Origin: Verrucomicrobiota bacterium
Lineage (GTDB): Bacteria > Verrucomicrobiota > Verrucomicrobiia > Chthoniobacterales > Terrimicrobiaceae
Direction of reading: 5' to 3'
DNA: 64,000 nt
NCBI GenBank assembly: GCA_026398275.1
Contig: JAPLTF010000072.1
Location: 62,001 to 126,000 of the forward strand
The notes under the pieces: model-generated
What the model was told of the DNA's origin: nothing
What the model saw: the letters and a program-made list of their open reading frames with translations, nothing else
The model's database searches: none
Program-made: the position numbers and the translations under genes
In this document: one piece after another, positions 8,856-15,914 of the stretch
Numbering within the stretch: the first letter of the stretch is position 1
How the letters are laid out: each line of letters begins with the position of its first letter

Positions 8856-10058
8856 CTACGGCGTGCCGAAGTCCGGCACCGGCAGGAACGTTCCCCCCTG
8901 GAGTGAGGACTGGTGGGCGACGATGCCGGGAGCATTGAATCGGGCGGCATCCCAGACACTGCAGGTCGGCCGCCGATTGTTCACGACGGAAGTCACGAAG
9001 TCGTCGGTGAGAAACTGGTGCGAGCCCTCGTGCCCGTTCGGCTGGACTTTGAATTGTTCCGGCAGCCGCGAGCGGTATTTCTGGTGGACCTCGGCAAACC
9101 CTCCGACAAATTCCCCTTTGAGTGCGGCATCGACTTTCACGGCCTCCCACTGCTCATGGGAATAGACTCCGCCGCAGACCATCAGAGGTTCGACATCCTT
9201 CGAGCCTTTCGAGGTCCTGGTGGTCCAAATCCCGCCGTTGCTCTGCTCCTCGAAACTCCCTTCGGTTCCATAGAGGCTCAGCCTCACCGAGCGTCCGCCG
9301 CTCTGGCCGATCCGGCGGAATTCGTTGATCCGCATCATCCCGCCGTCGCTGGTCCGGAACAGCGCGGATTGGTTGCTCAGGTTGTTTTTCCAAAGCGAGA
9401 TGGCAGGGTCGAAGACGCCGTCATCGGATTGGTCCGCCCACCCCAGGCAGGAGACTCCGGTAGCCCGCGCCCCGGTCGTCCCGAGGATCATGGAGACCGA
9501 GTGGGTCGGATAGAGCATCGGAGGAAAACTGGCGGTCTTTTTCCAGTCGGCCCCGCCGCTCGACTGGTAGGCCTCGTAGAACCCGTGGCTCATGTCGTGG
9601 TAGTATTCGCCCTCGCCGTAGACGAACTTGCCGAATTCGCCGGCATCCCATTTCTCCTGGCAATAAACCCGGGAGCCGTAATAGAGGCTGGTCTCGCCCA
9701 TCATGTAGGTGAGGCCGGTGCGCTTGACCGTCGCGACCAGTTCTTCGAGCTCTTCGATCGAAACGGCGGCCGGCACGGCGGAATAGACGTGCTTGCCGGC
9801 ATTCAGCGCTTTGATGGCCATCGGCGCATGGAGATACCGCTGCGTGAAAAGCCCGACCGCATCCACGTCGCTTGTGAGCGCCTCATCGAGCGAGGCGAAC
9901 GTGCGCGCAAGCCCGAGGCGCGCGGCCTCCTCTTTGCGGCGATCAGGCATCAGCTCGGCGAGCGAGACTTCGCTGACCAGCGGGTGGGCTTTGAAAAGGT
10001 GGAGGAAGCACTGAGAAAATTGCCCGGCTCCGACGATGCAGATTTTGATGGGTTTCAT
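8856..10058 (-). CDS. Gfo/Idh/MocA-family oxidoreductase
   Basis: The 400-aa protein opens with a Rossmann dinucleotide site (KICIVGAGQFSQ) and continues as a Gfo/Idh/MocA NAD(P)-dependent dehydrogenase, with the usual AGKHVYSAVP segment where the family has EKP and a C-terminal alpha/beta domain. Family members oxidise or epimerise sugars, inositols and sugar acids; some cleave glycosides by a redox mechanism. The Lys of the classical EKP motif is replaced here (SAVP), which argues for an altered reaction or loss of standard dehydrogenase chemistry. It is located in the mannosidase/galactosidase operon. Confidence 0.85.
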   Translation of the reverse strand: MKPIKICIVGAGQFSQCFLHLFKAHPLVSEVSLAELMPDRRKEEAARLGLARTFASLDEALTSDVDAVGLFTQRYLHAPMAIKALNAGKHVYSAVPAAVSIEELEELVATVKRTGLTYMMGETSLYYGSRVYCQEKWDAGEFGKFVYGEGEYYHDMSHGFYEAYQSSGGADWKKTASFPPMLYPTHSVSMILGTTGARATGVSCLGWADQSDDGVFDPAISLWKNNLSNQSALFRTSDGGMMRINEFRRIGQSGGRSVRLSLYGTEGSFEEQSNGGIWTTRTSKGSKDVEPLMVCGGVYSHEQWEAVKVDAALKGEFVGGFAEVHQKYRSRLPEQFKVQPNGHEGSHQFLTDDFVTSVVNNRRPTCSVWDAARFNAPGIVAHQSSLQGGTFLPVPDFGTP

Positions 10059-10079
10059 GGATTTGTTTTGGTGATGGTT

Positions 10080-10424
10080 CTACCAGCTCTCGACTTCCGC
10101 GAGCAGGTCGCTGAGGCGGAAGAACTCGGAGGGTTTGTTGCGCAAGTGCCAGACAGCCTCGAGCTGCTGCGCGTAATCGCGCACTTGCCCGGCGGCTTCA
10201 TTCGGTGCGGGACAGAGCGCGCCTGTTGGCCGCCGTCCGGCGCGATCGTGCAGGCACAGAAAGACATTCTCCAGGGCCAGCGCCCCGAGCAGGGCCACCC
10301 GGATTTCCCCGGCCACCAGGGGATCCTCGGGATTCGCGGACGCAAGAAGCTCACCGAGGCGGACGCTCCCCTCGCGGAGTTGGCTCCGCTTCGGCGGGGG
10401 AATCAGGATGGGTTTCGAGATCAT
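10080..10424 (-). CDS. Small conserved-looking protein of unknown function
   Basis: The 114-aa frame starts at ATG 10424 and stops 21 bases before the Gfo/Idh gene, in the same direction. It is leucine/alanine-rich and probably all-alpha (for example RLGELLASANPEDPL and RLSDLLAEVESW), with no signal peptide or membrane segment and no motif I recognise. Its position suggests an operon-linked accessory protein. The start codon lies inside a perfect palindrome, so it may be the first gene of a separately regulated subtranscript. Being a genuine gene rests on placement and composition only. Confidence 0.6.
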   Translation of the reverse strand: MISKPILIPPPKRSQLREGSVRLGELLASANPEDPLVAGEIRVALLGALALENVFLCLHDRAGRRPTGALCPAPNEAAGQVRDYAQQLEAVWHLRNKPSEFFRLSDLLAEVESW

Positions 10425-10455
10425 ATTGATATGATCTATCTATCATGCAGTGCAT
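10418..10455. promoter_or_regulatory. Two palindromes at the start of the small operon gene
   Basis: AGATCATAT-TG-ATATGATCT (10418-10437) is a perfect palindrome with 9-bp arms that covers the start codon of the 114-aa gene (ATG 10424, minus strand). Seven bases further is ATGCA-G-TGCAT (10445-10455), a second perfect palindrome with 5-bp arms. They lie in the 71-base gap between two same-direction genes and look like an internal operator or roadblock; a start-codon hairpin in the mRNA is an alternative reading. Confidence 0.5.
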
Positions 10456-10495
10456 TCATCTCCCGGTAAAGAAATTGTTTAAACCGAAAACGTCT

Positions 10496-11533
10496 TCAGT
10501 CGTCGTAGCGGCCGAACTCCTCAGCCGCATCCACGAGCGCCCGCAGGTTTTGCGGCGGCGTGGTGGCAGGGATCGCGCAACCGGCGTTGAGGATAAATCC
10601 TCCGCCGGGCTTCCATATTTCGATGAGCGTGCGTGCGGCCTCGCGGACCTGCTCCGGCGTGCCGCGGGCGATGATGCCGCTGGGATCGATGTTGCCGAAG
10701 AGGACGTGTCCGGCACCGGCGGTCCGTTTGGCGAGTGCTGCGTCGGTTTTGTAATCCAGTTCGAAGCCGCAGAACGGGTATTGGGCCAGCGACTCCACAA
10801 TGCGGGTGGTGTTGCCGCAGATGTGAATGACCGTGAAGATGCCATCGTCGGAGAGCTCGCGGACGAGACGCTCCTCGTGAGGCTTCGAAAACCGCTCAAA
10901 CATCGCGGGCGAGATGACGTCCGGCCCGCAGAAGCTGTCGCCCAGGGAGGTGAAGTCTGCGCCGGCCTCTTTCACTGCACGTTGAACGGACAGGTGGCTT
11001 GCGTAGCAGACCTCGAGAAGGCGGCCGATTGCGGGCTCGTCGGGATTTTCGGCCAGATCGATCAGGAAGTCCTCATTTCCCCGGAGCAGGCAGGCCAGCG
11101 AAAACGGCCCCTGGTCGCAGTTCGTCCGGATTGCGATCCGGTCACCCGCCGCTTGGGAGATCAGGCGCGTGGCTTCAATAAGCACCGGGATGCGTCCGTC
11201 GCGAAGGGGATCCACCGGGCGGAGGCGGTCCACCTCGTCGAGGCTGGCGATCGCGGGGGCCGCGATGTGTCCCGGTTCGTCCGGGGTGGCGTCCGAGCGC
11301 GCGCCCATCGCTTCTGCAATCATGGTCGTGTCGATGTCGATCAGAATGCAGTCGTGGCCGTATTTCTCGAGGGCGTGCAGGTGCGTTTTGGCGACGGCTG
11401 CGGGGTCGGTCCGGTATTTTTCCATCGTGACGCCGGCCTCGCGGGCGGCGAGCAGGAAGTTGTGGAGGCAGACCGGGACGCGGTCGGGAATGCCGCCTTC
11501 GATGACGGCTTGGACTCTTTCTTTGGAATTCAT
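10496..11533 (-). CDS. MtaA/URO-D-superfamily protein, probable cobalamin-dependent methyltransferase
   Basis: The 345-aa product (ATG 11533) belongs to the uroporphyrinogen decarboxylase superfamily but looks like the corrinoid methyltransferase branch (MtaA/MtbA/CmuA). It has the zinc-ligand pattern His-x-Cys in VIHICGNTT (near 236-238) followed by Cys in LNAGCAIPATTPPQN (near 319). In that branch Zn activates a thiol acceptor and a methyl group moves from a corrinoid protein. No corrinoid protein or heme genes are present in the window, so a heme-biosynthetic role is unlikely. It sits in a glycosidase operon between a desaturase and the Gfo/Idh gene. Handling methyl groups released from O-methylated sugars is an inference. 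Confidence 0.75.
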   Translation of the reverse strand: MNSKERVQAVIEGGIPDRVPVCLHNFLLAAREAGVTMEKYRTDPAAVAKTHLHALEKYGHDCILIDIDTTMIAEAMGARSDATPDEPGHIAAPAIASLDEVDRLRPVDPLRDGRIPVLIEATRLISQAAGDRIAIRTNCDQGPFSLACLLRGNEDFLIDLAENPDEPAIGRLLEVCYASHLSVQRAVKEAGADFTSLGDSFCGPDVISPAMFERFSKPHEERLVRELSDDGIFTVIHICGNTTRIVESLAQYPFCGFELDYKTDAALAKRTAGAGHVLFGNIDPSGIIARGTPEQVREAARTLIEIWKPGGGFILNAGCAIPATTPPQNLRALVDAAEEFGRYDD

Positions 11534-11553
11534 AGGAGTGGGTGGTGAGGGTT

Positions 11554-12618
11554 TCAGGCGGCAGCGCTCGAAGGCAGCTTCGCGCAGTGCTGGTAGGACG
11601 GGTCTTTTTCCTGCCGCGACTGGATCGTCGCGATTTCCTTCCACACGGCGACCAGTCCATCGGGGCAGGGCGGCAGGTCGTGGCGGATCAGGCGGTGGAG
11701 TTTTCCGAGATGGTAGCAGGGCACGGCGGCATACATGTGGTGCTCGGTGTGGTAGTTCATCTGCCAGTAGAGAAACCGGACGACCGGGTTCAGCGTGAAC
11801 GTCCGGCAGCAGAGCCGGAAGTCCGGCACGAAATCCTGCAGCCCGATGTGCTGGGTGGTGTTGCAGAGGAAGAACAGCCAGCCGCCGTAGAAGGGGGCCA
11901 GCGTCACCAGAAGGGGGATGATCCATTGCCCGGTTGCCAGCGAGGCAGCGACGATCAGCCCGTGGCCGAGGAGGAGGAACCGCGCCCAGCGGACCGGCAC
12001 CGCGCGCTTGTCCGGGGCGGACTCAGGATAGAGCGTGAGTTCCCACTCTCCTTCGAACCGGGCGCGAGCGATCCGGATCGTATTCCTGACCGCGTTCCAT
12101 GCGGCCATCGGATCGACGAATCCAGTCAGCAGAAAGTGGCGGATCATCAGTCGGATTGGGAGGACGACCTCCAGATCATCCGGTGGATGCAGGGTGTAGC
12201 GGTGGTGGCGGGTGTGGCTTGTGTAGAAGGTTTCGTGGTTGATCCATCCGAGAAACGCGAGGAGGTGACAGAAAAACTGGTTCATCCACTTCGTCTTGAA
12301 GACAGTGCCATGGCCGAGCTCGTGGACGCCGTTGATGAGAAACGCCGTCACCATGCCGTGCAGGAACACCAGCAGGACCGTCACCGGCCAGGCCCAGTGC
12401 CGGAACGAGAAATACGCCGCCACAGCGGTGGCTGCAAGGATCCCCACATAGCCCAGCGTTTGGATCGCTCCCTGCACATCGCTCTTCTGGTGCAGGGCCT
12501 TGAACTCGTCCTTGGGCAGGGGAGTGCGATACCAGTCGATGACCGGCGCCTTGCGCTCCTTGGCGGTGAAGTCCGCGAGAGATTCGGGTTCGGGACCGAG
12601 GGTTTCTGGAATTTCCAT
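11554..12618 (-). CDS. Membrane fatty acid desaturase-family protein
   Basis: The product is 354 aa from ATG 12618. The three histidine boxes of membrane diiron desaturases/hydroxylases are present: HELGH (residues 99-103), HTRHH (near 135) and NYHTEHH (near 290), separated by hydrophobic hairpins, four to six membrane segments in all. The family introduces double bonds or hydroxyls into lipids. It is transcribed divergently from the AraC gene and 20 bases ahead of the MtaA-like gene, so it appears to be the first gene of the sugar operon, an unusual neighbour. The frame extends to 12675 but would overlap the promoter; M20 is the better start. Confidence 0.85.
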   Translation of the reverse strand: MEIPETLGPEPESLADFTAKERKAPVIDWYRTPLPKDEFKALHQKSDVQGAIQTLGYVGILAATAVAAYFSFRHWAWPVTVLLVFLHGMVTAFLINGVHELGHGTVFKTKWMNQFFCHLLAFLGWINHETFYTSHTRHHRYTLHPPDDLEVVLPIRLMIRHFLLTGFVDPMAAWNAVRNTIRIARARFEGEWELTLYPESAPDKRAVPVRWARFLLLGHGLIVAASLATGQWIIPLLVTLAPFYGGWLFFLCNTTQHIGLQDFVPDFRLCCRTFTLNPVVRFLYWQMNYHTEHHMYAAVPCYHLGKLHRLIRHDLPPCPDGLVAVWKEIATIQSRQEKDPSYQHCAKLPSSAAA

Positions 12619-12683
12619 GTGCGAAGGATCACAGAAAAATCCGCGCTTGGCTTTCAATCTGATCGCGCAATACAATATTGAAC

Positions 12684-13541
12684 ATGTCGCTTTCGCGAAG
12701 ACTCATGGCGCGGCGGCGGGTTGTCATGCGCCCGTCTGCGGCGGTGCTCCACGGGCTGCTTCAGCTGGGTCGTTACAACCATTCCTCCGCGCACCCCGGT
12801 CTCCGCGGGCACCTCCACCGGAACGCCATCGAGATCTGTTTCCTTGTCAAGGGACGGCAGACCTATCGAGTCGGGGGCGACTTTTATCGCTTGAGGGGCG
12901 GAGATGTCTTCGTCACTTTTCCTGATGAGGTGCACGACACGGGCGGTCTGCCCGAGGAGAAGGGCGTGCTTTACTGGATGGTGCTCGGGGTGCCGGAGCG
13001 GGGCGGTTCGTTTCTCGGGCTTCCGGCTTCTGAGGGTGCGGCAATTTCCCGCGCATTGCGGGGCCTGCCGTGCCGCCATTTCCGCGGTTCTTGGAAAATG
13101 AAGGAGCACCTCGACACCTTCACCCGCCTCCATAACGGAGGCGGCGGGCCGCTGCGCTCATGCACGATGGCGAACCTGGCCGTCGCCTTTCTACTGGAGG
13201 TCGTCGCCTGCGCCAGAAACAAGACACCGCGCCAACCCGCTCGCTCGCTGGCACCCGTTCTGGAGCACATCGCAGCCCACCTCGGCGACCCCCTTTCCAT
13301 CCCGGAACTGGCGCTCCGGGCAGGCCTCTCGGAGCCGAGGTTCAAGGTCCGATTCAAGGAGGAAACCGGGGTGCCGCCCGGCGAATACGTCCAGCGGGCG
13401 CGCATCGAGGAGGCCCGCCGCCGCCTCGATGCGGGGGACACTTCCATCACACGCGTCGCCTTCGACCTCGGATTCTCAAGCTCCCAATACTTCTCCACCG
13501 TCTTCAAACGCTTCACCGGCCGGAGCCCCCGGGATGGGTAA
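12684..13541 (+). CDS. AraC-family transcriptional regulator
   Basis: The 285-aa product has an N-terminal cupin-like sensor (HLHRNAIEICFLVKGRQTY, then GGDVFVTFPDEVH) and a C-terminal double helix-turn-helix (IPELALRAGLSEPRFKVRF; second HTH ITRVAFDLGFSSSQYFSTVF). This is the usual sugar-responsive arrangement. ATG 12684 is preferred over the in-frame TTG 12678. It is divergent from the six-gene operon that starts with the desaturase, with 65 bases between, and is the likely regulator of that operon. It converges with the GH36 gene, with 2 bases between the stops. Confidence 0.9.
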   Translation: MSLSRRLMARRRVVMRPSAAVLHGLLQLGRYNHSSAHPGLRGHLHRNAIEICFLVKGRQTYRVGGDFYRLRGGDVFVTFPDEVHDTGGLPEEKGVLYWMVLGVPERGGSFLGLPASEGAAISRALRGLPCRHFRGSWKMKEHLDTFTRLHNGGGGPLRSCTMANLAVAFLLEVVACARNKTPRQPARSLAPVLEHIAAHLGDPLSIPELALRAGLSEPRFKVRFKEETGVPPGEYVQRARIEEARRRLDAGDTSITRVAFDLGFSSSQYFSTVFKRFTGRSPRDG

Positions 13542-13543
13542 AA

Positions 13544-15856
13544 TTATCGCGCAGGCGCTTTGATGTTGAGGACGATCTTCTGGGTCTTTCCAGGCGCGCG
13601 TTCTTTGATGTGAAAGACCAGGAGTCCGTCACCGAGGCTGAACAGGTAGCCGTTGAGGTTTTCGCTGCTCTCCAGGGCGGTGGGCATCGGGCCGTCGGGG
13701 ATGGTCCACGGGGTGGCGATCCAGAGCGCGCCATAGTCGCGCCCGGCGTTGCCGTCGAGGGTGATCGCGAGGCGACCGCTTTTTGCGTCCCAGTCGAATG
13801 CTTTGACTTCCGCCGCTCCGCAGCCGATGTGGAGGTCGGAGCCGACAAGCACGGGGCGGGTCTTCGAGACAGGAGTAAGCCGCACGATTTGTGAGCCACG
13901 GGGCGGGAGGTCGCGGGCGGTGTGGGTCCCGCCGGTGGCGCCGTGATAGCGGGAATCCCAGAACGACCAGACATGGACCTTTCCATGGAGCCCCGTGTCT
14001 TTGGTGTCCAGCGAGACGTCCGCTGCGGTTTTTCCGGGGTTGTGGATTTGGACCACGGCAAAGTTTCCAGACGGGTGCCGCGCGGTGAACCCAAAGAGTC
14101 GGCCCTCCGGGTCAGCAGCGCCATGCAGCGCGTGGCCGCGGTCGGGCACAGGAGGATTGAGGATTTGGAGCATCGGGGCGGCCTCGGCAAAGTCCGCGCG
14201 TCCCATCGGTTCGCTCACGGCCACGAGCCCGCCGAGCAGCCCGACGAAGCCGTGCCACGAGCGCACCTGCTCGTCGAGCAGCGTGTCCCGGGCCCGGAGG
14301 TAGGTCACATCCGGATCGTTCACATACAGGATGCCGTGGGCCGGGGCGGTGTTCACCACGGCTTTGACGCAGTTGCCGATAGAACACGGGTAATCCCCGT
14401 ATTCCCACACCGGACCGGAATCCGGCCCGATCCGGAAGGCGTCCACAAAACCCGCCGGCGCCCTTAGGGTGTAGGCACCGCAGGCCAGCAGGTAGCAGTG
14501 CTCGCCGAGTTCCTCGCGGTAGAGCCGGTAAAGATCCCGATAGACCTGCAGCCGGGTTTTCTTAGGGTCGTGCCAGCGCGTGGCTTCTTCGAGGTTGTTG
14601 AAATCGATCTTAAAATACGTGAACCCCATCGCGCGGAACTCCCGAATGAGCTGGCGGATCCATTCCTGCGCGCCAGAGTGGGTGGGATCGATCCAGTGCG
14701 CCACCGGGCCCCAGTTGTTCACTTCGCTGGTGAACTTGCCCTCCGCATTTTTCTGCATCCACTCGGGATGTTCCTTGAAGAGCGGCGAGGATTCATGCAC
14801 CGCCAGCGGGGCAATCCAGATGCCGGGACGGGCGCCGAGCGAGTTCGCATCGGCCACGAAGGGAGTCAGCCCGCCGGGGAATTTTTCCGGACGGGGATCT
14901 GTGCGCCAGTCGCCAACCGTGCGCTGGTATCCGTCATCAAGCTGATAAAACGAAAGCGGAAGCCGGTCTTTGACTTTGCGGAAGGCCGCGACCGGTTCAC
15001 CGGCGGTGCGGGCACTCACATCCTGGAAAAGATCATACCACGAACACCATCCGACCGGTGACAGGCCAGTCCGTGAGCCGTGAGTCGAGGCCACCCAACG
15101 GAACGCTTTTTCGCACGAACCCTGCCAATCGCCTGCCAACACGAGCAACTCGTCGGTTAAACGCGTCTCGCCGGGCTCCAGAACCACGGCACCGAACTCT
15201 GCGGAAATTTCCATCCCCAGCCGGTCCGGTGTCACATGGTAATCAAAGGCGATTTCGACCTCGCCCGGCCCCACGGCCTGCAGGACAAGCGCATCCTTCC
15301 CGCCGGTTCGCGTCACGCTGAACCCATCGGTCGCCTGACGCCAGCGGCCATCGTTCGATTTCTCGTCGGTCGGCAGCTCGAAAGGAACTGGCATGTTGAA
15401 GGACTTCCAGACCCGCCGGGTTTTTTCGTTCCGGCTCAGCCGCTCCTCGTCCCAACGGGCCGGCATGTCGTCTCCCGCTCTGCCGATCCGAGCCAATGTC
15501 CACTCCGCCGCCTTCCCGCCTTTCGCGGTCCGCCGGATCCCGCCGCCATCCACCAGCGCAATCGATTTCAGGCGCACGGGATTGCCCGACCGGTTTGTGA
15601 TGGCAGCCTGCAAGGTCGTGCCGTTCCCCGGGCGCAGATGATCCGTGCGGATCAAATCGATTTGAAATCCTTCCGCAAATTCCCAGCTCCACGAGCGGGT
15701 TGTCGCCGGTCCGAGAAAGGTCTTCCGTTTTCCGCTTCGCGGCTCCGGCCATTTGGAGGGGACCAGGGAGAGTTCCTTCTCCTTGTCGCTTACGAGGAGC
15801 TTCGCTGAGGGCAAGGTTCCAGAGAAGACCAACGACGGGGTTTCAATAATTTTCAT
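13544..15856 (-). CDS. GH36 alpha-galactosidase
   Basis: The 770-aa protein has full GH36 layout: an N-terminal beta-supersandwich of about 260 residues, a TIM barrel with WCSWYDLF, FYQLDDGYQ, GIWIAPL and the nucleophile Asp in FTYFKIDFNN (near residue 416), the acid/base Asp in FRIGPDSGP, then a C-terminal beta domain. It retains alpha-galactosides and releases galactose in the family's double-displacement mechanism. There is no signal peptide, so it is probably cytoplasmic. It lies 58 bases downstream of the (alpha/alpha)6-type gene in the same direction and converges with the AraC gene. Confidence 0.92.
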   Translation of the reverse strand: MKIIETPSLVFSGTLPSAKLLVSDKEKELSLVPSKWPEPRSGKRKTFLGPATTRSWSWEFAEGFQIDLIRTDHLRPGNGTTLQAAITNRSGNPVRLKSIALVDGGGIRRTAKGGKAAEWTLARIGRAGDDMPARWDEERLSRNEKTRRVWKSFNMPVPFELPTDEKSNDGRWRQATDGFSVTRTGGKDALVLQAVGPGEVEIAFDYHVTPDRLGMEISAEFGAVVLEPGETRLTDELLVLAGDWQGSCEKAFRWVASTHGSRTGLSPVGWCSWYDLFQDVSARTAGEPVAAFRKVKDRLPLSFYQLDDGYQRTVGDWRTDPRPEKFPGGLTPFVADANSLGARPGIWIAPLAVHESSPLFKEHPEWMQKNAEGKFTSEVNNWGPVAHWIDPTHSGAQEWIRQLIREFRAMGFTYFKIDFNNLEEATRWHDPKKTRLQVYRDLYRLYREELGEHCYLLACGAYTLRAPAGFVDAFRIGPDSGPVWEYGDYPCSIGNCVKAVVNTAPAHGILYVNDPDVTYLRARDTLLDEQVRSWHGFVGLLGGLVAVSEPMGRADFAEAAPMLQILNPPVPDRGHALHGAADPEGRLFGFTARHPSGNFAVVQIHNPGKTAADVSLDTKDTGLHGKVHVWSFWDSRYHGATGGTHTARDLPPRGSQIVRLTPVSKTRPVLVGSDLHIGCGAAEVKAFDWDAKSGRLAITLDGNAGRDYGALWIATPWTIPDGPMPTALESSENLNGYLFSLGDGLLVFHIKERAPGKTQKIVLNIKAPAR

Positions 15857-15914
15857 AGATGAAAGGGGGGTGCGTTAAGGGAGAGTTTATTTTCTACTTC
15901 CTCATTTCAGGAGG

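Noticed and set aside
7233-8906. Plus-strand open frame opposite the GH36-like gene
   Set aside because: Low-complexity Arg/Gly/Ala composition and no motif; it is the shadow of a well supported gene.
10496-11533. Heme-pathway uroporphyrinogen decarboxylase
   Set aside because: No other heme gene is nearby, and the His-x-Cys...Cys pattern fits methyltransferases better.
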